DNA of 64,000 nt from an uncultured Ruminococcus sp. GTDB lineage: Bacteria; Bacillota; Clostridia; Oscillospirales; Ruminococcaceae. Under the pieces are notes generated by a model, which was given only the letters and a program-made list of their open reading frames with translations, ran no database searches and was not told the DNA's origin. The position numbers were made by a program, and so were the translations under genes. Where the stretch lies: the NCBI RefSeq assembly GCF_946415235.1, contig NZ_CAMKRR010000003.1, forward strand, positions 49,334 through 113,333, given 5' to 3'. This document shows positions 17,498 to 24,748 of the stretch, piece by piece; the first letter of the stretch is position 1, and every line of letters begins with the position of its first letter.

Positions 17498-18253
17498 TTA
17501 TTTCGCTTTAAATGTAAGGAATTTAAATTCCTTTACGGGTGAATACTTTACTAGTGCTTTTCCGTAGATCTGATCCTTTTTTATCAAACCGATATCAGGA
17601 TATCTGCTGTCCGCAGACTCTCTTCTGTTATCCCCCATAACAAAATAATAGCCGTCAGGCACGGTTATAGGGTAATCAAACGCCGTAAAAGGCATGGAAT
17701 TGATCGTCTGCTTTATGTAAGGCTCATCCAGGACCTCGCCGTTGATACGTACCTCTTCCTTTTCGGGATCAATGTCTATAGTCTGTCCCGGCTCTGCAAT
17801 AATACGCTTAATAAGGCATTCCTTATATACAGAACCTGTAATATCCTTTTTTACAGCTTCTCCCGCATCATCAAGAAGGTATGCATAATCATTGTTTATG
17901 ATTATTATATCACCGTAACGCAGTCCGCCGTAAACAGTAGTCATAAAGATCCTGTCTCCGCTGAACAGATTATTGTTCATGGACGGGCCGCTGACAGTTA
18001 CGGGATGCAGTATATATGTAAATATCATAATAACAACAAAAACCGTTATAAGTGTCGATTCGACTATTTCAAGGATATCGTCGACTATCCTGCCCTCTTT
18101 TTTCTCGGCTTCTGATATTTCGTCTTCATTTTCATCATTATTATCGGTATTATCTGCTAAAGCTTCATCAATATCCTCGGTAAGCTCTGACTCAGCCTCT
18201 TTTATTTCTTCTGCTTCATTTATTTCTGTGTCATTCTTGATGTTATCGGCCAT
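17498..18253 (-). CDS. lepB: Signal peptidase I, copy 2
   Basis: Paralogue of the gene at 16701, 251 residues from the ATG at 18253 (a TTG five codons upstream overlaps the RBS and is unlikely). It has the same architecture: an acidic Asn/Glu/Asp-rich cytoplasmic N-terminus of about 70 residues, one membrane helix, then the S26 domain. Catalytic Ser is in GPSMNNNL, Lys in CLIKRIIAEPGQ, and MGDNRRESADSR is conserved. The S26 parts of the two copies are close, but the acidic tails have diverged. It lies downstream of rplS past a strong terminator. Confidence 0.93.
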   Translation of the reverse strand: MADNIKNDTEINEAEEIKEAESELTEDIDEALADNTDNNDENEDEISEAEKKEGRIVDDILEIVESTLITVFVVIMIFTYILHPVTVSGPSMNNNLFSGDRIFMTTVYGGLRYGDIIIINNDYAYLLDDAGEAVKKDITGSVYKECLIKRIIAEPGQTIDIDPEKEEVRINGEVLDEPYIKQTINSMPFTAFDYPITVPDGYYFVMGDNRRESADSRYPDIGLIKKDQIYGKALVKYSPVKEFKFLTFKAK

Positions 18254-18297
18254 AATATGCTTCTCCAAACTTTTTAACTATGAAAATGTAGCAAAAA

Positions 18298-18314
18298 AGG
18301 GACTTTAAGTCCCT
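18298..18314 (-). terminator. Terminator between rplS and lepB
   Basis: AGGGACTT/AAGTCCCT forms a compact stem and is followed on the minus strand by TTTTTTGC. It lies between rplS and the first lepB copy, so lepB may depend on readthrough. Confidence 0.8.
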
Positions 18315-18331
18315 CAAGGAAAGAAGATGAG

Positions 18332-18353
18332 TCAGCCGAAATAAATCGGCTGA
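18332..18353 (-). other. Second hairpin after rplS
   Basis: TCAGCCGA (18332-18339) pairs with TCGGCTGA (18346-18353). It sits just after the rplS stop, ahead of the U-tailed terminator, and may stabilise the 3' end. Confidence 0.6.
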
Positions 18354-18370
18354 ACTCAGTCTGCAACCTG

Positions 18371-18715
18371 TTAGCGGAGCTGTTCCTTAACCTTAGCAGC
18401 CTTACCAACTCTGTCTCTGAGGTAATAAAGCTTAGCTCTGCGAACCTTACCGCATCTAATGACCTCTACCTTGTCAACAACAGGAGAGTGGAGCGGGAAA
18501 ACTCTTTCGATACCGCAGCCGTGAGCTACACGTCTTACAGTAAAAGTCTCGTTGATTCCGCCGTGCTTCTTAGCGATTACAGTTCCCTCAAAGACCTGGA
18601 TACGGCTCTTGTCGCCTTCCTTGATCTGAACGTGAACCTTTACGGTATCACCTACGTTGAACTGCGGAACATTTTCCTTCATGCTTGATTCGCTGATTAA
18701 CTTGAGTGCATCCAT
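18371..18715 (-). CDS. rplS: 50S ribosomal protein L19
   Basis: L19 lies at the 30S-50S interface. The 114-residue protein is a full match in length. It has the family block [18 protein letters not shown] and the signature-like [21 protein letters not shown], ending in a basic region. AGGAGG precedes the ATG by 7 nt. A leader of about 200 nt and its own promoter lie upstream, compatible with autogenous control, and two hairpins follow the stop codon. Confidence 0.97.
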   Translation of the reverse strand: MDALKLISESSMKENVPQFNVGDTVKVHVQIKEGDKSRIQVFEGTVIAKKHGGINETFTVRRVAHGCGIERVFPLHSPVVDKVEVIRCGKVRRAKLYYLRDRVGKAAKVKEQLR

Positions 18716-18917
18716 TTTATTTTCCTCCTAAAATTTCCGAACATTCTTACCTGTCCCGCAGAAACCGTTCAGCATTCGGCAAATGCAGGAATAACAAAAT
18801 ATGTGCAAATAACGCACAGTCTCATAAAAACGAGCAGCAGGCAGCGGACTATCCGATTTAATGTCTTTCGGCATTAACTCTCATTCGGACATAATTATCC
18901 GAACGGATTTCAAATGC
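18716..18917 (-). promoter_or_regulatory. Long structured rplS leader, L19-leader candidate
   Basis: Between the promoter at 18924-18952 and rplS lie about 200 nt with several short hairpins on the minus strand, for example TTCGGA/TCCGAA around a TAATTATG loop and CATT/AATG near the start codon. Firmicute rplS genes often have an L19 leader RNA. I cannot confirm the covariance model by eye. Confidence 0.4.
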
Positions 18918-18923
18918 TTTTAT

Positions 18924-18952
18924 ATCATACCATACTTTAAAAGAAAATGCAA
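18924..18952 (-). promoter_or_regulatory. Sigma-A promoter for rplS
   Basis: TTGCAT (18952-18947) and extended -10 TGGTATGAT (hexamer 18929-18924) with a 17-bp spacer. Confidence 0.6.
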
Positions 18953-18958
18953 GCTTTT

Positions 18959-19612
18959 TTAAGAAAAAATTTCATTATCGGCACAAAAAATTCCTGTACG
19001 TCGTATTTTTTCAGCTTCAAAACGGATATTACTGAATTTTTTTAAAGATTCAACAAAAAGTGTCGGATTCAGATTGGTCTGTGTGCCTGCTGGGAGTCTC
19101 ATAACTACATTAACGGAGCTATCGCCTTTTTCGCAGCTTTTTATATTGATATCGGGTTTGATATCGACCATTTTCAGACCTTTTTTGGTCTTCTTTTCAA
19201 TAAGTATCTCGGGCAGTGCGAGCATTCTGCCAATATCCTCATAGATCCCGTCAATATCATCGGATACTAATGAAAAACTGTATTCTGCTTCGGTTATAGC
19301 TGTTATTTTCTGTTTCTGCTCAGCAACTTTGACTATCCTCATTCCCTCGGGCATGACTGCATTTAGTCTGTCTCTGATCTCATCAAAAGGGATATCCTCG
19401 TTCAGGTTGAAATCCAGTATCTCACAGCTGCTTTCAAATCCCAGTGAAAGCGCAAGTGCAAAACTGTAGTAAGGATGGGGATTGAAGCCCTCGGTGTACC
19501 ATATAGGCAGGCGTGACCGCCTGAATGTACGCAGCATACAGCGGTTAAGATCAAGGTGTGAGATATACTTTGCGCGTCCACACTTCTCAAATGTAGCTCT
19601 TACACGTATCAA
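18959..19612 (-). CDS. TIGR03936 family radical-SAM-associated protein (DUF2344)
   Basis: A 217-residue protein of the DUF2344 family, which nearly always accompanies a TIGR03960 radical SAM protein, as here. The N-terminal block KCGRAKYISHLDL and EGFNPHPYYSFALALSLG near residues 40-60 are family hallmarks. The start is most likely TTG at 19612: it forms a 4-nt TTGA overlap with the upstream gene's stop, GGAGG lies 7 nt before it, and homologues start with the same short lead. An ATG at 19618 abuts the RBS. The biochemical role is unknown; a tRNA or rRNA modification role has been suggested for such pairs. Confidence 0.9.
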   Translation of the reverse strand: MIRVRATFEKCGRAKYISHLDLNRCMLRTFRRSRLPIWYTEGFNPHPYYSFALALSLGFESSCEILDFNLNEDIPFDEIRDRLNAVMPEGMRIVKVAEQKQKITAITEAEYSFSLVSDDIDGIYEDIGRMLALPEILIEKKTKKGLKMVDIKPDINIKSCEKGDSSVNVVMRLPAGTQTNLNPTLFVESLKKFSNIRFEAEKIRRTGIFCADNEIFS

Positions 19613-21447
19613 AAGCATTCCCTCCCGACTTTTTTATTTACTCCGCAGCCTGAGCATCTCAGTCGGCAGTTAGGCGTAGTCTTTGACTGATGTGCGGTCT
19701 TGTTCTCTCTTATCAGGAACTCCTTTGAGACAAGATAATCAAGGTGATCCCAAGGAAGTATCTCATCATATTCAAATCGCCTGTTAGCATAAAAAGCTGT
19801 GTCTATGCCGCATTCCCGAAAAGCCTCAAACCACCTGTCAAAATGAAAATATTCTTCCCAGCTGTCGAATTTACAGCCTTTCTTCCATGCTGTGTAAATC
19901 GCCTTGCACAACCTTCTGTCACCTTTTGCGAGTATTACTTCGAGCTGGCTGACATCGGGATTGTGATAGCTCACCTTGATCTTCTTGGTCTTTACAGACT
20001 CAAGGAGCAGCTCCTGCTTGTGTTCGATCATCTCGCGGGTATCCTGCGGTTCAAACTGAAATGGCGTAAAAGGCTTCGGAACAAATGTAGCACAGCTTAT
20101 GGATATCTGAACACCTTTTCCCTTCGGACGATTCTCTATACTGTAAAACAGGTCTATTATGCGGTTCGCAAGCTCGGCGATACCAACGATATCTTCATCA
20201 GTTTCCGTTGGCAGTCCCATCATGAAATACAGCTTTACGCTTGAATATCCGCCTTCAAAAGCGATACGGCAGGTATTCATTATCTCCTCTTCGCTTACAT
20301 TTTTGTTGATAACGTCGCGTAAGCGCTGAGTTCCGCCCTCTGCGGCAAATGTCAGACCGCTTTTACGCACCTTTTTTATCTTTTCAAGGAGAGATTCCGA
20401 AAAATTGTCTACTCTCAGGGACGGGAGCGAAAGATTTATCCTTTCGCTGACCGTATAATCAAGGAGCTTTGTAAGCATCGGATCTATCTCCGAATGGTCG
20501 CTGGTACTGAGAGATGCGAGCGAGACCTCGTCATATCCCGTATTTTCACAGAGACATTTTACTTCTTTGCATATCGTATCGGTATGCTTCTCACGAAACG
20601 GACGATATATAAAGCCTGCCTGACAAAAACGGCAGCCTCTTATACATCCCCTGAGCACTTCAACAGATACTCTGTCCTGTACTATTTCCGTGAAAGGAAC
20701 AACAAAGTTTTCGGGATAATACACTTTGTCAAGATCTCTGATTATACGCTTTCTGATAATTTCTGGAGCTCCCTCGGAAACTTCCATATGATCTATCGTA
20801 CCGTCGTCTTTATAAACAAAGCTGTAGAACTTCGGAACGTAAACTCCCTCGATCTGAGCAGCTTTGCGAAGATAATCGTCTCTTGACGCACCGTTTTTCT
20901 TCATTTCATGGTACAGATCCATGAGTTCAAGATTGACTTCCTCGCCTTCGCCGAGCACAAAAATATCAAAAAAGTCTGCCAAAGGCTCGGGATTGCAGAC
21001 ACACGGACCGCCTGCAATAACGATCTGTGTGAGCTCCTGTGTCCTGTCCTTTGCAAATATCGGTATCCCTGCCAGATCGAGCATATTCAGCACATTCGTG
21101 TACGAAAGCTCATACTGCATGGTAAATCCGATAAAATCAAAATCCTTTATAGGATCAAGGCTCTCAAGAGCGTACAGCGGGATATTGTTTTCGCGCATTA
21201 TTGCTTCAAAATCCTCACTCGGAGCGAAGCACCGTTCACACCAGTAGTTTTCACGCTCGTTTGTGAGAGAATAAAGTATTTTCATTCCGAGATGCGACAT
21301 GCCTATATCGTACGCATCTGGGAAGCAAAAGGCAAATCTCAGTTCCACCTTCGACTTATCCTTTATTATACTTCCGACTTCTCCGCCGATATAGCGCGAT
21401 GGCTTCTGGACCTCCAGAAGGTGCTTCTCTATCTGATCTTTTAGCAT
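19609..21447 (-). CDS. TIGR03960 family B12-binding-domain radical SAM protein
   Basis: A large cytoplasmic radical SAM protein (612 residues from the ATG at 21447, where GGAGG lies 4 nt upstream). Domain order is an N-terminal region with RYIGGEVGSIIKD, a cobalamin-binding-like domain (about 40-190), then the radical SAM core with CIRGCRFCQAGF near residue 268 (C-x3-C-x2-C). The C-terminal region carries further cysteines (CRLRCSGC), possibly for an extra cluster. It is coupled to the DUF2344 gene by a 4-nt overlap. The substrate is unknown. Confidence 0.9.
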   Translation of the reverse strand: MLKDQIEKHLLEVQKPSRYIGGEVGSIIKDKSKVELRFAFCFPDAYDIGMSHLGMKILYSLTNERENYWCERCFAPSEDFEAIMRENNIPLYALESLDPIKDFDFIGFTMQYELSYTNVLNMLDLAGIPIFAKDRTQELTQIVIAGGPCVCNPEPLADFFDIFVLGEGEEVNLELMDLYHEMKKNGASRDDYLRKAAQIEGVYVPKFYSFVYKDDGTIDHMEVSEGAPEIIRKRIIRDLDKVYYPENFVVPFTEIVQDRVSVEVLRGCIRGCRFCQAGFIYRPFREKHTDTICKEVKCLCENTGYDEVSLASLSTSDHSEIDPMLTKLLDYTVSERINLSLPSLRVDNFSESLLEKIKKVRKSGLTFAAEGGTQRLRDVINKNVSEEEIMNTCRIAFEGGYSSVKLYFMMGLPTETDEDIVGIAELANRIIDLFYSIENRPKGKGVQISISCATFVPKPFTPFQFEPQDTREMIEHKQELLLESVKTKKIKVSYHNPDVSQLEVILAKGDRRLCKAIYTAWKKGCKFDSWEEYFHFDRWFEAFRECGIDTAFYANRRFEYDEILPWDHLDYLVSKEFLIRENKTAHQSKTTPNCRLRCSGCGVNKKVGRECF

Positions 21448-21464
21448 ATTTCCTCCGACTAATA

Positions 21465-21965
21465 TCAATATCTTTTATCTTCGGGGATAAAAGATATAAA
21501 ATTTTCGTAGTACCCTGTCCAGCCGTCAGGGACGAAATTCTCAAAATTCTCCGGTCTCGGATACTGAGAATACATTATGTTATTATCAAAATCAATGAAA
21601 AGCGACGGTGTATAGTCAGTTTTTCTGTCATCGCGCGATACCATGCGAAGCAGTCTCAACTCATCCACCGAATATCTGCACTTGAACAGGTGAGCCAGGA
21701 AAAAGCTTACGGTATTGCTGTCAAGCACCTCTATTCCCCACCGTTTGGCGCAGAACTGCTCATAGCTGCCGATATCGTTCTCAAGCTCGGAAACCGTTTT
21801 ACCACTCTTCGAATATGCGAATCTCCATATCATATAGAGCTTCTTATAATCCATTTTCCATAGATTTTTCGGAGCGACGTACCATTCAAAATGTCTCCTG
21901 TACATTACTCCTGCAATTATATTTTCACCTTTAAGGGGCAAAACCTTCGCTATCTGATCTATCAT
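21465..21965 (-). CDS. Hypothetical protein
   Basis: A 166-residue protein starting at the ATG at 21965 (AAGGAG 10 nt upstream). It is rich in Tyr, Trp, Phe and basic residues, with no membrane segment, signal peptide or known motif. WYVAPKNLWKMDYKKLYMIW near residue 44 and the final PDGWTGYYENFISFIPEDKRY give an aromatic, probably alpha/beta domain. It overlaps the GNAT gene by 35 nt and precedes the TIGR03960 gene by 17 nt, so it is part of that operon. I cannot assign a function. Confidence 0.75.
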   Translation of the reverse strand: MIDQIAKVLPLKGENIIAGVMYRRHFEWYVAPKNLWKMDYKKLYMIWRFAYSKSGKTVSELENDIGSYEQFCAKRWGIEVLDSNTVSFFLAHLFKCRYSVDELRLLRMVSRDDRKTDYTPSLFIDFDNNIMYSQYPRPENFENFVPDGWTGYYENFISFIPEDKRY

Positions 21966-22419
21966 CTGCGGAAAGCTCCTTTTCAAAACATATCATATCA
22001 CATAACTGTACACCCGCTTCAATTATCGGGTGATCATAATTATCAATAAAAAAGTTTTTGATAACTCCATATCTTCTAAAGCCGCATTTCTCATAAAAAG
22101 GAACAGTCAGCGGACTGTCCCCTGTCCCGAGTATCAATCGTCTGTATTCGTTTCCGAATCTTTCCACGATATATGAGATAAGTCTTTTCCCGAGGCCTTG
22201 GTGCTGAAATTCGGGGTATACCGCAATATTCTTCAATTCAAGAGTTCCGTCCGACTCATCCGTAACAATACAGGCAGCACATACCGTCCTGTTATTCTTC
22301 ATGACGAATAATCTGCCTCTGTCAAGGTATTTTTCTATCATTTCTTCCTGTTCATCGCCCATAAGAAGCAGATCAATATATTCACGCCTGCCCGATACGA
22401 CCTCATCAACGGTTATCAT
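21931..22419 (-). CDS. GNAT family N-acetyltransferase
   Basis: A 162-residue acetyltransferase starting at the ATG at 22419, which overlaps the cdd stop codon in an ATGA arrangement. The acetyl-CoA-binding motif A is ELKNIAVYPEFQHQGLGKRLISYI (about residues 60-85, Q-x-x-G-x-G/A). VPFYEKCGFRRYG near residue 112 is the family's motif B. The acceptor substrate is unknown. The surrounding genes (nucleoside salvage, radical SAM) give no clear clue. Confidence 0.88.
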   Translation of the reverse strand: MITVDEVVSGRREYIDLLLMGDEQEEMIEKYLDRGRLFVMKNNRTVCAACIVTDESDGTLELKNIAVYPEFQHQGLGKRLISYIVERFGNEYRRLILGTGDSPLTVPFYEKCGFRRYGVIKNFFIDNYDHPIIEAGVQLCDMICFEKELSADDRSDSEGFAP

Positions 22420-22808
22420 TTCATGCTTTCCTCGCAAAAACGTTTCGGAAGGAAATCTGACAGCTTATATTCGCCGTCGGAAAGGACTATCCTCATATCG
22501 TTTCCGCAGAATTCACTCATCACCTGCAAACAGGCTCCGCAGGGAAAACAGGGCTTTGAAAAATCATCTGTACCGCTGCCTGCTATGGCTATAGCTGAAA
22601 AATCCGTATAGCCTTCTGATACAGCCTTAAAAAATGCGGTCCTCTCGGCACAGTTCGTCAGTGAAAACGAGGCATTTTCAATGTTACAGCCTGTGAAAAG
22701 CTTTCTGTCAGCTGTAAGCAGCGCCGCTCCGACTGAAAATCCCGAATACTTTGAATATGATCTCTCGGCAGCCTTTACAGCAGCCTGAAAGAGTTCCTCA
22801 TTGCTCAC
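22416..22808 (-). CDS. cdd: Cytidine deaminase
   Basis: This zinc enzyme deaminates (deoxy)cytidine to (deoxy)uridine. The 130-residue length fits the homotetrameric bacterial class. Zinc ligands are visible as CAERTAFF (Cys and catalytic Glu, near residue 52) and PCGACLQ (two Cys, near 88). It overlaps the GNAT gene by 4 nt and follows the UPF0291 gene by 4 nt. Together with pdp at 1.8 kb it would support pyrimidine nucleoside salvage. Confidence 0.95.
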   Translation of the reverse strand: MSNEELFQAAVKAAERSYSKYSGFSVGAALLTADRKLFTGCNIENASFSLTNCAERTAFFKAVSEGYTDFSAIAIAGSGTDDFSKPCFPCGACLQVMSEFCGNDMRIVLSDGEYKLSDFLPKRFCEESMK

Positions 22809-22812
22809 AAGC

Positions 22813-23016
22813 TCACCTTCCCTTTCCGACTTTACGCTTTTTGCCGTCAGGCGTCATAATATAGGTATGTTCGAGCTGAGCCGCAAGATTACCCGTAACA
22901 GCTCGTCTGTATTCATTTCTGAGTTCGGTCTGTTCAGCCTTCTCTTCTTCTGTAAGACCTTCTGCCTTGGCTTTATGTGCAAGTTCATTTATACGGTCGA
23001 TCTTTTTCTGGTCCAA
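22813..23016 (-). CDS. DUF896 / UPF0291 family small protein
   Basis: A 67-residue protein starting at TTG (23016). The family block KKIDRINELAHKAKAEGLTEEEKAEQ.LR and the basic C-terminus (DGKKRKVGKGR) identify UPF0291; in Bacillus YnzC is a paralogue in an SOS-linked operon. Upstream ATGs at 23082 and 23064 are ruled out because they lie upstream of or within the promoter at 23047-23075, whereas GGGAG lies 8 nt before the TTG. It is the first gene of the cdd-GNAT-TIGR03960 operon. The biochemical role is unknown. Confidence 0.85.
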   Translation of the reverse strand: MDQKKIDRINELAHKAKAEGLTEEEKAEQTELRNEYRRAVTGNLAAQLEHTYIMTPDGKKRKVGKGR

Positions 23017-23046
23017 ATCCAACACTCCCAATAAAAATATATTTTT

Positions 23047-23075
23047 ATTGTAACATGAATTCATATTAATTTCAA
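23047..23075 (-). promoter_or_regulatory. Sigma-A promoter for the UPF0291-cdd operon
   Basis: TTGAAA (23075-23070) and TACAAT (23052-23047), 17-bp spacer. Transcripts would start inside the longest reading frame, which fixes the downstream TTG as the start codon. Confidence 0.6.
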
Positions 23076-23105
23076 GTATCATACTGGATTTTTATTTCCC
23101 AATGT

Positions 23106-23191
23106 GATATAATAAATGCAATACTTTTATTATATTTGATCTGAACGCCCCAGCAGATACGCAAATCAAAGATTTGCTCCCTGCAATCCGG
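23106..23191 (+). repeat. Leader element, copy B (related to 4420-4493)
   Basis: GATATAAT, 16 nt, TTATATTT, a longer spacer holding the inverted repeat GCAAATC-AAA-GATTTGC (23161-23177), then GATTTGCTCCCT and AATCCGG. The order and the 16-nt spacing match copy A. It lies upstream of the SDR gene. Confidence 0.4.
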
Positions 23192-23193
23192 CG

Positions 23194-23227
23194 ATTATAT
23201 CATAACGCTTCGCTTATATGATATAAT
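23194..23227 (+). repeat. 10-bp perfect inverted repeat
   Basis: ATTATATCAT (23194-23203) and ATGATATAAT (23218-23227) form a perfect inverted repeat around a 14-nt loop, 34 nt upstream of the SDR start. The right arm contains a possible -10 box. It may be an operator or RNA hairpin. Confidence 0.5.
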
Positions 23228-23260
23228 ACAGAATAAATCTTTTCTTTTAAGGAGTAAATC

Positions 23261-23965
23261 ATGAAAAAAGCACTTGTAACAGGCGGATGTGGCGGAATAG
23301 GCGAAGCTGTCTGCAAAAAGCTTGCAAATGACGGATATACCGTATATGTCAACTATGCTCATTCTAAAGAAAGGGCTGAAAAGATCGCATCAGAGATCGG
23401 CGGAAAAGCTGTATTCTTCGATGTATCAGACAGCACATCTGTTCGCTCGGCACTAAAGGACATAGGCTTTGTCGGTCTGCTCGTCAATAACGCCGGAATA
23501 TCGGAGATAGACCTGTTTACCTCTATTTCAGACGAAAAAGCCGACGATATACTCAATATAAACCTTAAAGGCGCTATGAACTGTGCAAGGGCTCTCCTGC
23601 CTGAGATGATAAAAGCAAAAAGCGGAAATATCATCAATATATCTTCCATGTGGGGGCAGTGCGGAGCTTCCTGCGAGGTCGATTATTCGGCTTCAAAAGC
23701 AGGTCTTATCGGATTTACAAAAGCCATCGCAAAGGAAGTTGCTCCTTCGGGCATAAGAGTAAACTGCATAGCTCCGGGATTTATAATGACCGAAATGAAC
23801 AAGCGCTTTACAGCAGAAGAGCTTGAAATGATACGCGAAGATATCCCTCTCGGTATCTTCGGGACTCCCGATCATGTAGCTGAAGCCGTATCGTTTATGG
23901 CATCTGACAGATCGGAATATATAACAGGACAGATACTGGCAGTTAACGGCGGAATGGTTATTTAA
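23261..23965 (+). CDS. Short-chain dehydrogenase/reductase (EF-P 5-aminopentanone reductase or FabG type)
   Basis: A 234-residue classical SDR. The NAD(P) motif TGGCGGIG (residues 7-14), NNAG (about 77), the catalytic Ser in ISSMWGQ, and Y-x3-K in VDYSASKAG are all present, so it should be active. SSMWGQxGASCEVxYSASKAG resembles the Clostridia/Bacilli YmfI group that reduces the 5-aminopentanone modification on EF-P; FabG enzymes share most of this. No fatty-acid genes are nearby, which mildly favours the YmfI-like reading. AAGGAG precedes the ATG. The HD gene follows after 12 nt. Confidence 0.85.
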   Translation: MKKALVTGGCGGIGEAVCKKLANDGYTVYVNYAHSKERAEKIASEIGGKAVFFDVSDSTSVRSALKDIGFVGLLVNNAGISEIDLFTSISDEKADDILNINLKGAMNCARALLPEMIKAKSGNIINISSMWGQCGASCEVDYSASKAGLIGFTKAIAKEVAPSGIRVNCIAPGFIMTEMNKRFTAEELEMIREDIPLGIFGTPDHVAEAVSFMASDRSEYITGQILAVNGGMVI

Positions 23966-23977
23966 GGAGATGGCTAT

Positions 23978-24565
23978 ATGAAAGAAAGGCTCAAAAAACA
24001 GATATATTTTATACTTGAGATAGACAAAATGAAAAATTTATACAGGCAGACCTATGTTCTTAACGATGACAGAAAAGAAAACGACGCAGAACACAGCTGG
24101 CATCTTGCCATAATGGCTTTTATGCTGTCCGAATACTCAAATCATACGATAGATGTCCTTAAAGTCATGAAAATGGTACTTATACACGACATTGTTGAAA
24201 TTGATGCAGGAGACACCTACTGCTACGACGAAAAAGGCAACTCAACCAAAGCAGAACGCGAGGAAACAGCTGCACAGCGTATTTTCGGACTGCTTCCCGA
24301 GGATCAGCGTGATGAATATTATATGCTTTGGCGTGAATTCGAGGACAGTAAGTCAAATGAAGCGAGATTTGCCGCTGTACTTGACAGACTTCAGCCGCTT
24401 ATGCTGAACTATACCAAAAAGGGCATATCATGGAAAGAGCATGGTATTTACAAGGAACAGGTCATAAACAGGAATAAGGAGTATTTTTCACAGTCTGACG
24501 AGATAGCCGAGCTTATATTATCGCTGATCGACGATGCTGCTCAAAAAGGATGGCTGAAAACATAA
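23978..24565 (+). CDS. HD-domain phosphohydrolase (YfbR-like)
   Basis: A 195-residue HD superfamily protein. DAEHSWHLAIMAFMLSEY near residue 36 gives the first His, LIHDIVEIDAGDTYCYDE near residue 70 gives the His-Asp pair and following acids. This layout resembles 5'-deoxynucleotidases of the YfbR group. The RBS AAGGAG is clear. It is co-transcribed with the SDR gene. A second HD protein with related motifs lies at 27408 on the other strand. Substrate not determinable here. Confidence 0.85.
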   Translation: MKERLKKQIYFILEIDKMKNLYRQTYVLNDDRKENDAEHSWHLAIMAFMLSEYSNHTIDVLKVMKMVLIHDIVEIDAGDTYCYDEKGNSTKAEREETAAQRIFGLLPEDQRDEYYMLWREFEDSKSNEARFAAVLDRLQPLMLNYTKKGISWKEHGIYKEQVINRNKEYFSQSDEIAELILSLIDDAAQKGWLKT

Positions 24566-24659
24566 AACTGCATAATGCACAAATTTAATGTCTTATTACA
24601 GTATACTATTACTAAACCGCTGAATTTCGTGAATAAACGATGATAATTTTATCCATAAC

Positions 24660-24688
24660 TTGAATTTCAGGATTTATTATGATATATT
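24660..24688 (+). promoter_or_regulatory. Sigma-A promoter for the sulfatase gene
   Basis: TTGAAT (24660-24665) and TATATT (24683-24688), 17-bp spacer, about 60 nt before the ATG at 24749. Confidence 0.5.
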
Positions 24689-24748
24689 TATAATGTAATT
24701 AATAATAAGAATACCTATAATAATTCTTTGAGCGAAGGATGATCATTG

